Shown piece by piece: positions 10,855 to 19,860 of a stretch of 64,000 nucleotides of DNA. The notes beneath the pieces are model-generated. The model worked only from the letters and a program-made list of their open reading frames with translations. It made no database searches and was not told where the DNA came from. Where the stretch lies: NCBI GenBank assembly GCA_963575745.1, contig CAUYUJ010000745.1:30001-94000 (forward strand), in the 5' to 3' direction. How positions within the stretch are numbered: position 1 is the stretch's first letter; each line of letters opens with the position of its first letter. Source of the DNA: Prorocentrum cordatum (Eukaryota; Sar; Dinophyceae; Prorocentrales; Prorocentraceae). The position numbers and the translations under genes are program-made.

Positions 10855-11640
10855 TCAAAATCCTCAAGAGGGTCCCAAAGGCCCCCAAGATGGCCCCATA
10901 AGGCCCCCCAAAGCTCCCAAGAGCCCCCCCATAAGGCCCCCATAAGACCTCCATAAAGGACCCCCAAAGCCTCCAAGAGCGTCTTGGAAACCTTTGAAGC
11001 CATATGGAACCTTCTCGGGTGGATATCGCGGCCCCCTGGGGCCATCATTAGGGCCCCCACGGCCGCACTTTGACGATTTTGGTGTCCTTTTTTGGCCGTC
11101 TTGGCCCCCCCCGGCCCCCGCTTCCACTATTCATGGGGCCTGTCGAAACTGTGAGTTTTTCGTATGTCCCCTGAATAGTGGAACCCCTCAAAAAGCAGAT
11201 TTTCTGGACGTCCCCCCGGGCGGGCTGGGGGTGGCTTTTTTGTGTGCATGCCAATAAAAACAAGCCGCGGCGACGCGCCAAAAAGTGATCAAAACAGAGG
11301 GGGGAATCGGCGGGCCCCCCGAAATCTTGCAAACATTGTAATTTCCATGATATTTTCCAGGATGATATTGGGAGCCTCTTGGGGGCCTCTTGGGCGCTCT
11401 TGGGGACCTCTTGGGGTCCTATTGGGCCGCTCTTGGGGGCCTCTGGGGGGCCTCTTGGGGGCTCTTGGGGGCTTCTTGAGAGCCTCCACAAGCTCCCAGA
11501 AGGGTTTGAGAAAAAACAGAAAAGATGGGAATTGTGATTCACATGTTTTGGGGCGCTCTTGGGGGCCTCTTGGGGCGCTCTTGGGGGCCTCTTGGGGGCC
11601 GTTTGGAGCCTCTTGGGGGCCATTTCAAGCTGGCGACCGA
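10855..11640. repeat. inverted pair of CCCAAGAGG/CCTCTTGGG minisatellites
   Basis: The left block has CCCCAAGATGG, CCCAAGAGCC and CCCCATAAGG units. The right block has the complementary GGGGGCCTCTTGGGG units. Related units recur at 12600-12690 (CCCAAGAGG sense), 14240-14300 (sense) and 14630-14800 (inverted). Confidence 0.65.
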
Positions 11641-12053
11641 ACATGACATGCTTTATTTTCTTATGCTTTTTCAACAAACAGTGAATATTTTCAGTACCCC
11701 GGTACCTTTCATATCCAGTCGCCGAACCCCTCCCGCGAAATGTCCCCGAGAGGCCCCTATGAGAGGCCCCCACGACAGGAGTGCGACGGCATCCCCAACT
11801 TTTTGGAAGAGGACAATTGTACCCCTACACCTTTCGCCTCAAAAGGCAAGGAGGGGGGGATGGTTTTCACGACAGGTTGAAAAACAGGACAAGATACGTA
11901 ATGAAGCATCCCAGCCCCACTGTGGCAACCGCGTCCCAACTTGCATATCCCAGTCCCTGTGCGATAGCGTGCTGATGTGTTCCACCCGTTCAGAATAGTG
12001 CGCATCACCAAGGCCAGAGCGCGTGGACGGTTTGGGGTGCCCCCAACGCGATC

Positions 12054-12121
12054 AAAACAGGGAGGGGGGAAATTCTGTACAAAACAATCGTTTTGTACAG
12101 AATTTCCCCCCCTCTGGTTTT
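12054..12121. repeat. near-perfect 32-bp-arm hairpin
   Basis: Arms GGGGGGAAATTCTGTACAAA and its complement meet at a 4-base loop AATC. They extend outward with few mismatches to AAAAC and GTTTT. It is isolated in non-coding DNA of element C. Confidence 0.85.
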
Positions 12122-12302
12122 TGTGACGCCGTGGGCACGTCCTCTTGTCGCATTCTGCTTTCAAGCTGCCACGTGTCTGGTTCCTCCTCCCCCTCCCTTG
12201 CACGGTAATGCTGCAACGTCGCGGCAACACAGAATCAGACCATTGCATTGCTGTTCAGCGCGAAACAGATTGAATCTCATTGGAACGCTTCGTAAAAAAC
12301 AC

Positions 12303-12405
12303 AGCTCTCTTATACTGATCTTATAGTGGTATTATACTGGCCAGTATAAGATCTTATACTGGTCTTATACTGCAGTATAAGACCGTTAACGGATCAGTAT
12401 AAGAA
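12303..12405. repeat. cluster of AGTATAAGA/TCTTATACT palindromes
   Basis: At least seven copies of the 8- or 9-mer in both orientations, including the perfect palindrome CTTATACTGGCCAGTATAAG-type core near 12335-12352. It resembles a subterminal or integrase-binding repeat cluster. Confidence 0.75.
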
Positions 12406-12782
12406 ATTGCTTCCCGTGAACATTTTTGAATGCTTGGCGCTTGTGAATTATGGTGCCGTGCATCTGTGAATCAAATTGTTGATGGAATTCTTGACGCTTC
12501 GCGTATCCATTTCAGCCCATCCTGAGAAGATGCTTTGAGGAGTGCCTTTGATCAGGCAGTATAGCACTTTAGTGCGCACGCGGGACCCTCAAACAACAAA
12601 GGCCCCAAGAGGGCTCCAACAGAACCCCGACACGGCTACCAGAGGGGTGCGCGACGGCCCCAGGAGCGCCCAGAGGGAGCCCAACGGAGTTGTTTTCTGG
12701 GGGAGCGCGTCTGAGTTTCGCGATATCCTCGGCTGTCGCCGAGATTTCTCAGGGCAATGGGAGGAACTCATACTGCGTCATG

Positions 12783-12805
12783 TCCGTAGACATTGTTGAC
12801 TCAAG
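12783..12805 (+). other. relict dinoflagellate spliced leader
   Basis: 20 of 22 bases match the dinoSL, with one inserted base: TCCGTAG, then CATT, then TTG, then CTCAAG in the right order. It sits 65 bases before the ATG of orf2-C. Confidence 0.8.
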
Positions 12806-12870
12806 CCAACTAGAAAATCTCTGTCATATCTCGGGTTGGAACGAACGTTCTTTCCATACACGTACACGCG

Positions 12871-13989
12871 ATGCCGGCTGGGGCACCAAAGCGGCGGCCA
12901 TCTGCTATGGCGGTCAATGAGGAAGAGCCCGTGATGAAGAAGCCTGCCATCAAGGGCGAATCAGACGATGCAAAGATCAACGAGTGGGTTACAGGCTGGG
13001 TGGATAACCTCAAGGACGACGGCTTCCACGCGAAAGTCAAGGCTTACCAGGATCAGTTTGAGGAAGGCAACTGGGACACAAAGACAATGCAGAAAGCACT
13101 GGATGGTCTGTTTCCGATGAGCGAGAAAAACCGCTTGTGGGACAGGTTCAACAAGACAGTGCTCCCTAAATCTTCCGAGGCCACGAAGATCGCTTGGAAA
13201 AACATATGCGCCTTGACAGATGGAACCAAAACGGAACAGAAGAATGTTGTCCTTTGCTTGCAGGTGGCAAAGCCAGGAGAATGGGAGACGCTCTGCGGTA
13301 AGGAGCTGAGGACCTTCATCAAGACCAGGCAGGAGATGGAGGAAGGCGAGTGGTTCTACGAGGGCGAGATGATACAGAAGCACGGGGAGAAGGAGTTCGG
13401 ACAGTTCAAGGCGATGGGTAAGTTCAAGACCAAAGAGGACGAGGATGGCATCACAAAGTACCAGAAGATCAGGGAGATCGAACGCAAGTCCAAGACGTTG
13501 GAGGATAAGGCTGAGGTCAAAAAGTCGGCGAATCTGAGCGAGGAGCAGCTTAAGCAGTTGGAGGACAGCATGGCCGACCAGTTCCGCAGCAGCAGGAGGG
13601 CCATCACCCAGGGCGAGGCCAGCAGGGACGGGCGCGGCAACGGGCGCGGCTCCGGGCGCGGCGCTGGACGCGGCTCCGCGCGTGGCTCCACAGACCTCGT
13701 CGACGACATCGAGGACAAGAGCAAGGCCAACGCCAGGAAGATGATGGCGCTGCTGGACAAGAAAGCTGACAGCTTGGGCGGCGTGCATCGCCGCTTGAAG
13801 AACGACAAGCTCAAGAAATCGATCGCCCTGTCCGCAGAGAAGATGATATCCAAGGTGGAGGGCACCAAAAACAAGATCAAGGACAAGTACGAGAAAGAGC
13901 CTTACAACCATTCGACCGCGAACGCAGCAGTTGCCTCCGCTGTGCAGGTAGCCGAGGAAGCGTCTAAGATCATCAAGGCTGCCAAGTGA
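12871..13989 (+). CDS. orf2-C, transposon accessory protein (fused modules 3+4)
   Basis: 372 codons, intronless, very Lys/Glu-rich. The middle part RQEMEEGEWFYEGEMIQKHG (about 170-190) aligns with AQMKDGEYCSIGRIAKKEG of orf2-B. An Arg-Gly block (GRGNGRGSGRGAGRG, about 255-270) is nucleic-acid-binding in style. The C-terminal 90 residues are helical and Lys/Ala-rich and occupy the place of the WxWAK module in A and B. The start is chosen because the ATG follows the relict leader and sits in good coding sequence. Next gene downstream is tnp-C. Function unknown; DNA- or RNA-binding is an inference from composition. Confidence 0.7.
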   Translation: MPAGAPKRRPSAMAVNEEEPVMKKPAIKGESDDAKINEWVTGWVDNLKDDGFHAKVKAYQDQFEEGNWDTKTMQKALDGLFPMSEKNRLWDRFNKTVLPKSSEATKIAWKNICALTDGTKTEQKNVVLCLQVAKPGEWETLCGKELRTFIKTRQEMEEGEWFYEGEMIQKHGEKEFGQFKAMGKFKTKEDEDGITKYQKIREIERKSKTLEDKAEVKKSANLSEEQLKQLEDSMADQFRSSRRAITQGEASRDGRGNGRGSGRGAGRGSARGSTDLVDDIEDKSKANARKMMALLDKKADSLGGVHRRLKNDKLKKSIALSAEKMISKVEGTKNKIKDKYEKEPYNHSTANAAVASAVQVAEEASKIIKAAK

Positions 13990-15245
13990 AATAACACTTC
14001 GTTTGAGAGCCGCCGGGGGAAATGCATATCGTTGGCACCCGCGCCTGGTCTTGCATTGGTTATTTCCTCCAACTCCTGCTCACTCGATCTGAGCACATCT
14101 GTTCCTCGCTTGCAGAGGCGAGGCTTGCCCGACGGCATCTGCGCGGGATGCGCCGCAATTCAGCTGGCTTGTTGGTGGGGGACTCATCGAAGGCGACCCG
14201 AAACAATCATCCTGCCTCTTCCCCAACAGGGGCCAATATTGACCCCTAGAGGTGCCCAAGAGGGCCCCGAGAGGGCCGCCAGGCGGGCGCCCCAACCTTG
14301 GCGCCCTGGACCCTGAACCGGAACCCCACATCCCAACCTATGCGCCCTCAGCCCAAAAGCCGAAATCCTAAACCTTCAATCCTGCCCACTTGAATTCTTA
14401 AAACAAGAACCGTAAAACTTACCATATGCAACCTAAACCCAATACCGAAACCCTACAATGTAATCTGCGGGGGCCAAGAGGCCCCCAGCCCGCGCCGTTG
14501 AGGCAGATCCTCGCCCCCGAAAAGCGGGTTCCGCCCTGCGAAAAATAAGGTAAATCTCAGCCGAGTTTTAAGCAACTCGGCTCTAATTCGGTGTGTGTTT
14601 TGCGAGAGTCTATTGGGGCGTCTGAGGAGCATCTGGTGGGCTCTCGGGGCCGTCATGGGGCCCTCTTGGAGTCACCCTCGGGCCCTCTTGGGCCTTCTTG
14701 CGGCCCTCTTGGAGACCTCTCGGGCCCCCCATCGGCCCCTCTTGGGCCTTCTGGTGCACGGCTTGGGGCTATCTTGGGGCCCTCTCGGGTCGCCCATCGC
14801 GCAGGAGTGCTAGGAATAGGGCTGTCGCCCCCGCCGCTCCCAGTGCAGGATGAGGCAAGCAAGTAAAAGTATGGCCAGCAGTTAGGGTAACGGCAGTAGG
14901 AGCAGGACAAGCTTCAGGGCTGTCGCCCACGCCGCCGCGCCTCCCTGGTAGCAGTAGGAGTCTGCGCGCACTGCGTAATGTTATGCACCAAGCTTGGCTT
15001 CCATTGTTCCTCCTCCGGAGTCGGAATAGGAGTGGGGCTGTCGCCCCATAAGTTTGGTCAGGATCAGGGTAAGGAGTAGGATATTGGGGCGCAAACCTAT
15101 CAGCACTGCGCGCATGTACATGCAAGGAGATCTACATCTATAAATCTATGGATAGATGTGTATGTACTCATGTATTACACCCTCCCGCACGCACGCAATG
15201 GAGCAACATCGGCGGTTGCAATGAATATCATTAGTGCACTTGGCA
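13990..15245 (+). other. 1.3-kb non-coding region, orf2-C to tnp-C
   Basis: Holds CCCAAGAGG-type units (14240-14300), an ACCCTGAACC/CCTAAACC-rich stretch (14300-14460), inverted GGCCCTCTTGGG units (14630-14800) and a repeat GGGCTGTCGCCC at 14820, 14918 and 15035. No supported gene. Confidence 0.55.
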
Positions 15246-15271
15246 GTTGCCTACTTTTACGGCTCAGCCAT
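15246..15271 (+). other. weak relict spliced-leader candidate before tnp-C
   Basis: GTTGCCTACTTTTACGGCTCA resembles GTAGCCATTTTGGCTCA with four inserted bases. It lies 22 bases before the ATG at 15294. Weak on its own and kept for its position. Confidence 0.3.
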
Positions 15272-15293
15272 TCTGGCTGCCCTCGCAACAAAG

Positions 15294-17095
15294 ATGGCAT
15301 CTCGCGCTGATCTTGACGCGTTGCATGAGTCAGTTGCAGGCGCCTTGCGATCTCGCAACCACGCTGCGAGAATTGAAGATTATGCCGCAGATCTACTAGG
15401 CGAGCGCCGGCAGAGCAAGTTCGCAATTGCGTTGATCGAATTGGCCGCGTGGGGCGTGCTCTCGAGCACGCTCTGTCAGTTTTTGGCCGAGGCAGTTGTC
15501 GAGGATGCGCGGCCGCATGAGCCGCACCCAGAAGTGCTGAAAATTTCTGAGATAGGTTTTGGCGGCGCTTACCCTGGCAATTGCCGCCGAGACCTGTTCA
15601 ACCAGTACGCAAAGAACATTGACCTGCCAAAACCAACGCAAGTTCGCATACCGTACGTTGAGACGCATTTGGGCAATGAGGTTCTGAAGCACACCATGTA
15701 CCCCATCACGATGCCGCATTTGATCTTCCACTGTTTGCACGAGAAGTATAAAGAAACATTCATGAGCCTTGCCTGCGCGGGGGCGTCGCCGCTGCATTTC
15801 TGGCGTCAGGTCTCTGGTTGGGGGTTGAAAATTATTTGTTATTTGTTCGCCCGTGTTTGTAAGATTAATGCGTTATGAAAACATTGTTTTGGAAATGTAA
15901 CGCAATGTTTCCCCAGGTGCGGCACGACGACCCAAAACTGTGGAATAACCCAATGCTGGGCATCAGCGGGTGGCAAGATACATTCATTCCAATCATGGTC
16001 CACGCTGATCATGTGCCTTTCACAAAAAAAAGGGAAGCTGTCGGTTGTATCATGGTCATTTTTCCTTGCTTCTGGAGAAACTTGGGACGTTGTTATGCTG
16101 GCCGCGGCATTCCCTGCAAAAGCAGCTGCAAAAGCTAGCGTTCATGGGGAGGATACATGGAATGTGATATGGCAATGGCTTTGCTGGAGTTTCAAAGCGC
16201 TCTTTGATGGCGAGCATCCACGTGCTAACCCATATTGTGCTTCGTGGGATTCAGATTTGCAGCCAGTTCTGTACGCGTTCAGTCGTTGTCGCGAGAGAAT
16301 CGCTCAGGGGCAGTGGCGTGCTGTGATATGGTCTTGCTGCGTGGACATGGAATATGGGAGCAACGATCTTGGCTTGGCTCATTTTAATGGGAACGACCCT
16401 TGCTGGCTGTGCAGAGCCAACCGCACTGACCGCAATGTCCGAGATGTGTCGAGGCATGCCGCTTGGAAGTCCACAATTCTCAGTTCCCGCGAGGGCGTGT
16501 CAACCCCGCCATCCTCCCATCCTGTTTGGCGGATCCCTGGGATGTCTCGCTTCTGCTGCGCCGGCGAGTGGATGCATATTGTGGATTTGGGCTTATCCCC
16601 CAATCTCATAGGTTCTACATTTTGGGAGATCATTCACGATTCGCCGCTTCCTGGGACAAATGCAATAAAACTGGGGTGGCTATGGAGTAAGTTGTGCTTC
16701 CATTATGATGCTTTAGAGATAACCAAAAATCGGATCTTAGATTTGAAAGCGGATAACTTCACAACTCCAGGCGGTTTTGCTTGTCTGTCATGCAAAGCTG
16801 CCCATGCACGAGCATTGCTTCCAGTAGTCTTGGAAATTGTCAAAGATCCTTCGATCAACAGGGGCAGCCGGCGCGACCTGCACCGCATTGCCGCCACACG
16901 TTCAAACTACATTTCTTCTTTCATATGATTGCGCTCGCAAAGTTTCTGAACCCTCAGTTCACATGGGCGTGCATGTTTGAAGATTTCATGGGCAAAATCG
17001 CCCGTTGTGGTAGATCCTGCGCTGCTGGCACGACGGGTGTGCGCGTGGGAAGCAAAGTGCTCGAATCTTGGCGCGTTGCCTTTCCTGCGTTGTGA
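15294..17095 (+). pseudogene. tnp-C, CACTA/Plavaka-like DDE/D transposase (frame-broken)
   Basis: Exon 1 is 15294-15809 and exon 2 runs from 15917. Motifs in order: MVHADHVPF (first acidic residue, matching VAVYVDGVRF of tnp-A); CCVDMEYGSNDLGL...NDPCWLC (second acidic residue plus PCxxC, matching IKGDWSEHSHTMGL...APCQYC); WMHIVDLGLSPNLIG (third, matching AVDALHTMFLGP); LSCKAAHARALL; TFKLHFFFHM (TxKxHxxxHM); and FLNPQFTWACMFEDFMGKI (GxPxxYxxFxDExxN). The transposase would cut at the terminal repeats and rejoin DNA in the nucleus. Two frame shifts (an A-run near 16030; about 16880-16900) break it, so this copy looks dead unless they are sequence errors. Confidence 0.65.
15810..15916 (+). other. 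107-bp intron in tnp-C
   Basis: A GT...AG intron, phase 0, with CAGGT at both junctions. Removing it joins HFWRQ to VRHDDPKLWN in frame. The repeat of the junction bases at both ends is typical of dinoflagellate introner-like introns. Confidence 0.75.
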
Positions 17096-17590
17096 CCGGG
17101 AGAGGAGGGCAACTTCGTTGTCTGGTTGAGCGTCTGACGAGATTTTTTGGAAACAACGGCTCTGCATTGTTGGCTTCGCCAAATGCCGCCGGCGCTTGGA
17201 TCCCAGAGCCCTGACGCTGGATATTGATTTGACGTGCGCGGTTCTTTGGCACCGTAGCACGCGCGCGCGACGCCACGATCGGGCATGGAGTTTCCTAGCA
17301 TGATGCTGGGTACTCCCAGCGCGCAAACTGCTACTGCCAGACAACAGGGAAACATCAGATGCCAAGAGACCCCAAGAAGAATCCCTGAGGACTCTGACCC
17401 ACGTCAGCGTCGTCGTCGTCGCCGCCGCCGCCGTCGTCGTCGTTCCCCTTCAGGGTCGGCGGCGCCGTAAGGCCTTCGCAATATGCCATGGGTGGGGGGC
17501 CCCTTTGGGCGACTTGTTGATATCTGCGAGTCAGCAATATACCGACCGACCTCATACACATACATTCAAAAACTCACGCTAGGGTAAAAT
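17096..17590 (+). other. gene-free 3' flank of tnp-C
   Basis: No supported gene. A CGT/CGC trinucleotide run at 17405-17455 is the only clear structure. Confidence 0.6.
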
Positions 17591-17775
17591 GACATAGAAG
17601 CCCCCGCAGCGCGGATAAGACCGAGGGGTGAGCGGCACGGCCTCGAGATGCACCGCGTCTTCGAATCGCGTTTCGAAATCACGCGTCTCGAAAATCAAGC
17701 GTCTCGGTTCCGTAAATTGGGACCAAGGAAACGAGACACCCCTTTTCGCGACGATAATATTACATTCGGCGGCTG
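17590..17775 (-). repeat. element C internal inverted repeat, right arm (~185 bp)
   Basis: Reverse complement of the arm at 6838-7022, with scattered mismatches. Confidence 0.75.
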
Positions 17776-17934
17776 AGATGCGCCCTACTCATGGTCTTCA
17801 TTTTTCGTTTCGAGACGGGTCGCGGATGGGGCGTCGACAACAGCAACAATACGAATCCGTGCAGCGAGACTTCACTTTAGCCATGCACCCAGGGAAGGTG
17901 TAAGACCGTTCTGCCCCCTCACCTTGATTTTACA

Positions 17935-18296
17935 TCGGTATTGGACCACCGAAACATGATATGATCGGTGATCGCTACCACACCACTGTTGGACAACCAC
18001 CGAACCGGAATCGAACGCACTCAGATCGACGATCGGCATTGCGCCGGGACCTGAACACTACCATACCACTATCGGAACAGTATATGATTCACAGCCCCCA
18101 CCGCACCACTATCGGATCAGTATCGGAAACTATATGGTTGATGACAACTACACATCCGTTATCGGAACACTATTGGATCAGTATCGGAATCACGTTCGAA
18201 CCAACACAACTTCCCGATCAGAAAATCTGATTTTCTATCACCTCCATCGGAAAATCTGATTTCTATCACTTATATCTGATATTTCGATTCTCTTGG
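17935..18296 (-). repeat. element C right subterminal and terminal repeats
   Basis: Many ACTATCGGATCAGTATCGGA-like words, then GATCAGAAAATCTGATTT and TTATATCTGATATTTC, ending in the terminal inverted repeat at CTCTTGG. It mirrors the words at the left end. Confidence 0.7.
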
Positions 18297-18494
18297 GATG
18301 CCACGGGGGAGGCCCGGGCGGCGGCTGCGGGGAGGGCGGGCCAGGCCGCGCCCGCGCCCGGCGCGCCTCCCAGCTAGCCGCGCAGCTCGACGAGACGCTG
18401 GGCAGGCGCGGGGGGGGGCCAGGGCGCCCAAGGCCTCGTCGGCGGCGCCGCGCCCGCCGCCCGCCCCCCGCCGCCCCCGAGGCGGCGCCTGCCG

Positions 18495-18592
18495 CTGGAG
18501 GAGGAGGAGCAGGAGGAGGAAGAGGAGGAGGAGGAGGGGGAGGAGGAGGAGGAGGAGGAGGAGGAGGAGGAGGAGGTGGAGGAGGAGCTGCC
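18495..18592 (+). repeat. GGA tract within LINE copy 2
   Basis: About 30 GGA triplets. Copy 1 has instead a shorter G-run at the matching place (1850-1862), so the expansion is specific to this copy. Confidence 0.85.
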
Positions 18593-19082
18593 GCCGCGCC
18601 CGGCGCCTCCCCCGGCCCCGAGGTTCTCGCCGGTCGCCCAGGCCCTGGTCGTGCAGCAGATGCCTATGTTGAGTTCGGTGGTGATGGTCTTGGAATGTAT
18701 GATGAGGGGTGCCGTCTCGATGGCACTGATGATCAGTGGGTGGACCAGGTCAAACGCGACGCAACTGATGCTGGCGCGAAGAGGGCGATTTCTGCGGTCA
18801 CGTGGGCTGATATGAAGCATTAGAGGTGGCCCCTGTCGCCCCGCCTCTCCCCCGCAACTGCGTGCATCCACGACCGCGGATCCCAATTGCACCTAGCAGC
18901 TGGACTACTGCGAGTGCGAATGTGAATACGTTTTCGAGTTCGTTGGCTACTTCGGACCCGAGCGCGATCAAGAGCGCCCGTGAGTTGCTGGTTCAGGCGA
19001 CCCATCTAGCGAGCAACCGATGAGTTAGAAAGCTCGTTCGTCACCGGCATCAGATGCTGTTTCAGGCTCTCAAACACGTGGC

Positions 19083-19860
19083 GTGCTGATAGCGATGGCG
19101 CCATGCAACTGCGGCTTTGCGCGCGTTGAGATCATGATTTGTGAAGTTGTGGTGCCTGGTCGGGCTACGGTCATGTGCCACTTGGGATTTCTCGTGCATG
19201 ACGTTTCGCTAGTCAATGTATACTTGGCCTCGGGCAATGGCATGGGATCTAGCAACTATGGCATTCTCATGTGCTTGGCGAGGCTTCTGCGTGGCTTACA
19301 GCTGCCGCGCATTACTTCGCGGTGACAAAAGTTTCCTTTGAAAGGCAGAAAACCGAAATCACCGAATGAGGACCGTGGGGGCGACCCCAGAATAATTGTT
19401 TCCCATGTAAAAAATCGATGGGGTCATTCGGCCGAGATCTGGGAGAGGCCGGGATAATTATTCTTTACGTAAAAAACGAATGGGATAATTTCGGTCCGGG
19501 ATCTAGAGAATATTATTATGAGGACCCCAGGGGGTAATGATCCCGCCCGTGGCAGAGGCCCGAAAACCTCTTCGTGTTAGGATTCTAAGGGGGGCAGGGG
19601 GTGGCTGATGCCATTTTGGCACGTCCACGGCTCCTCCAAATTTAAGGAACTTTCGTCACGCCGCTGTATTGGTGGTGGTTTCAACTGTGCACCAGATGAG
19701 ATTCGCGAGTCTGCTGCGTCCGGATATTGCTAACTTATCTAGTGGGTGCACGCTTGATTCCCTCATTGTGTCGAACCAAATACATGTTGAGAGGGTTGTT
19801 GAGGCGCTGCGCGATGTGCAAATCAGCGCGCATTCGCACGTGCCTGTTCGCCTGCGTCTG
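19083..19860 (+). pseudogene. LINE endonuclease (EEP) domain remnant, copy 2, split by a MITE
   Basis: Reads RATVMCHLGFLVHDVSLVNV, then LARLLRGLQLPRI. After the 354-bp insertion it continues GGGFNCAPDEIRES, the GDFN motif region of EEP nucleases with D changed to G. Further on, DVQISAHSHVPVRLRL matches copy 1. Stops and the insertion make it non-functional. Confidence 0.65.
19314..19667. mobile_element. 354-bp MITE-like insertion
   Basis: The ends are imperfect inverted repeats: GCGGTGACAAAAGTTTCC on the left against GCGGCGTGACGAAAGTTCC on the inverted right. Flanked by ATT at 19311-19313 and 19668-19670. No coding capacity. Internal near-repeats around AATAATT...TTACGTAAAAAACGAATGGG. Removing it reunites the two halves of the LINE endonuclease domain. 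Confidence 0.7.

Larger units (their letters stand above)
10582..12782 (+). other. 2.2-kb non-coding region with minisatellites and hairpins
   Basis: No supported gene. Contents: a CCCAAGAGG-type array (10855-10990), its inverted form CCTCTTGGGGG (11365-11640), a short inverted pair around ACTATTCATGGGGCC/CCCCTGAATAGTGG (11128-11180), a hairpin (12054-12121), an AGTATAAGA palindrome cluster (12303-12405) and further CCCAAGAGG units at 12600-12690. ORFs read here are made of the repeats. Confidence 0.6.
6416..18296 (+). mobile_element. element C: 11.9-kb CACTA/Plavaka-like DNA transposon
   Basis: The ends are imperfect terminal inverted repeats: CCAGGAGCATCCATCGATCA on the left and CCAAGAGAATCGAAATATCA on the inverted right end. 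They are flanked by GA at 6414-6415 and 18297-18298. Removing the element and one GA joins LINE copy 2 so that it aligns without a gap to copy 1. Genes, all on plus: orf1-C, a methyltransferase-like ORF, orf2-C, tnp-C. The subterminal DNA is AT-rich, with repeated CTGAT/ATCAG words, and longer ~185-bp inverted repeats lie further in. The two-base duplication and transposase type fit the CACTA/Plavaka group. Confidence 0.85.

Noticed and set aside
11128-11180. Inverted ACTATTCATGGGGCC/CCCCTGAATAGTGG as ends of a transposon
   Set aside because: Only ~25 bases apart and no target duplication; a local stem only.
14300-14460. CCTAAACC/ACCCTGAACC text resembling interstitial telomere repeats
   Set aside because: Too irregular; no run of a fixed 6- or 7-base telomere unit.
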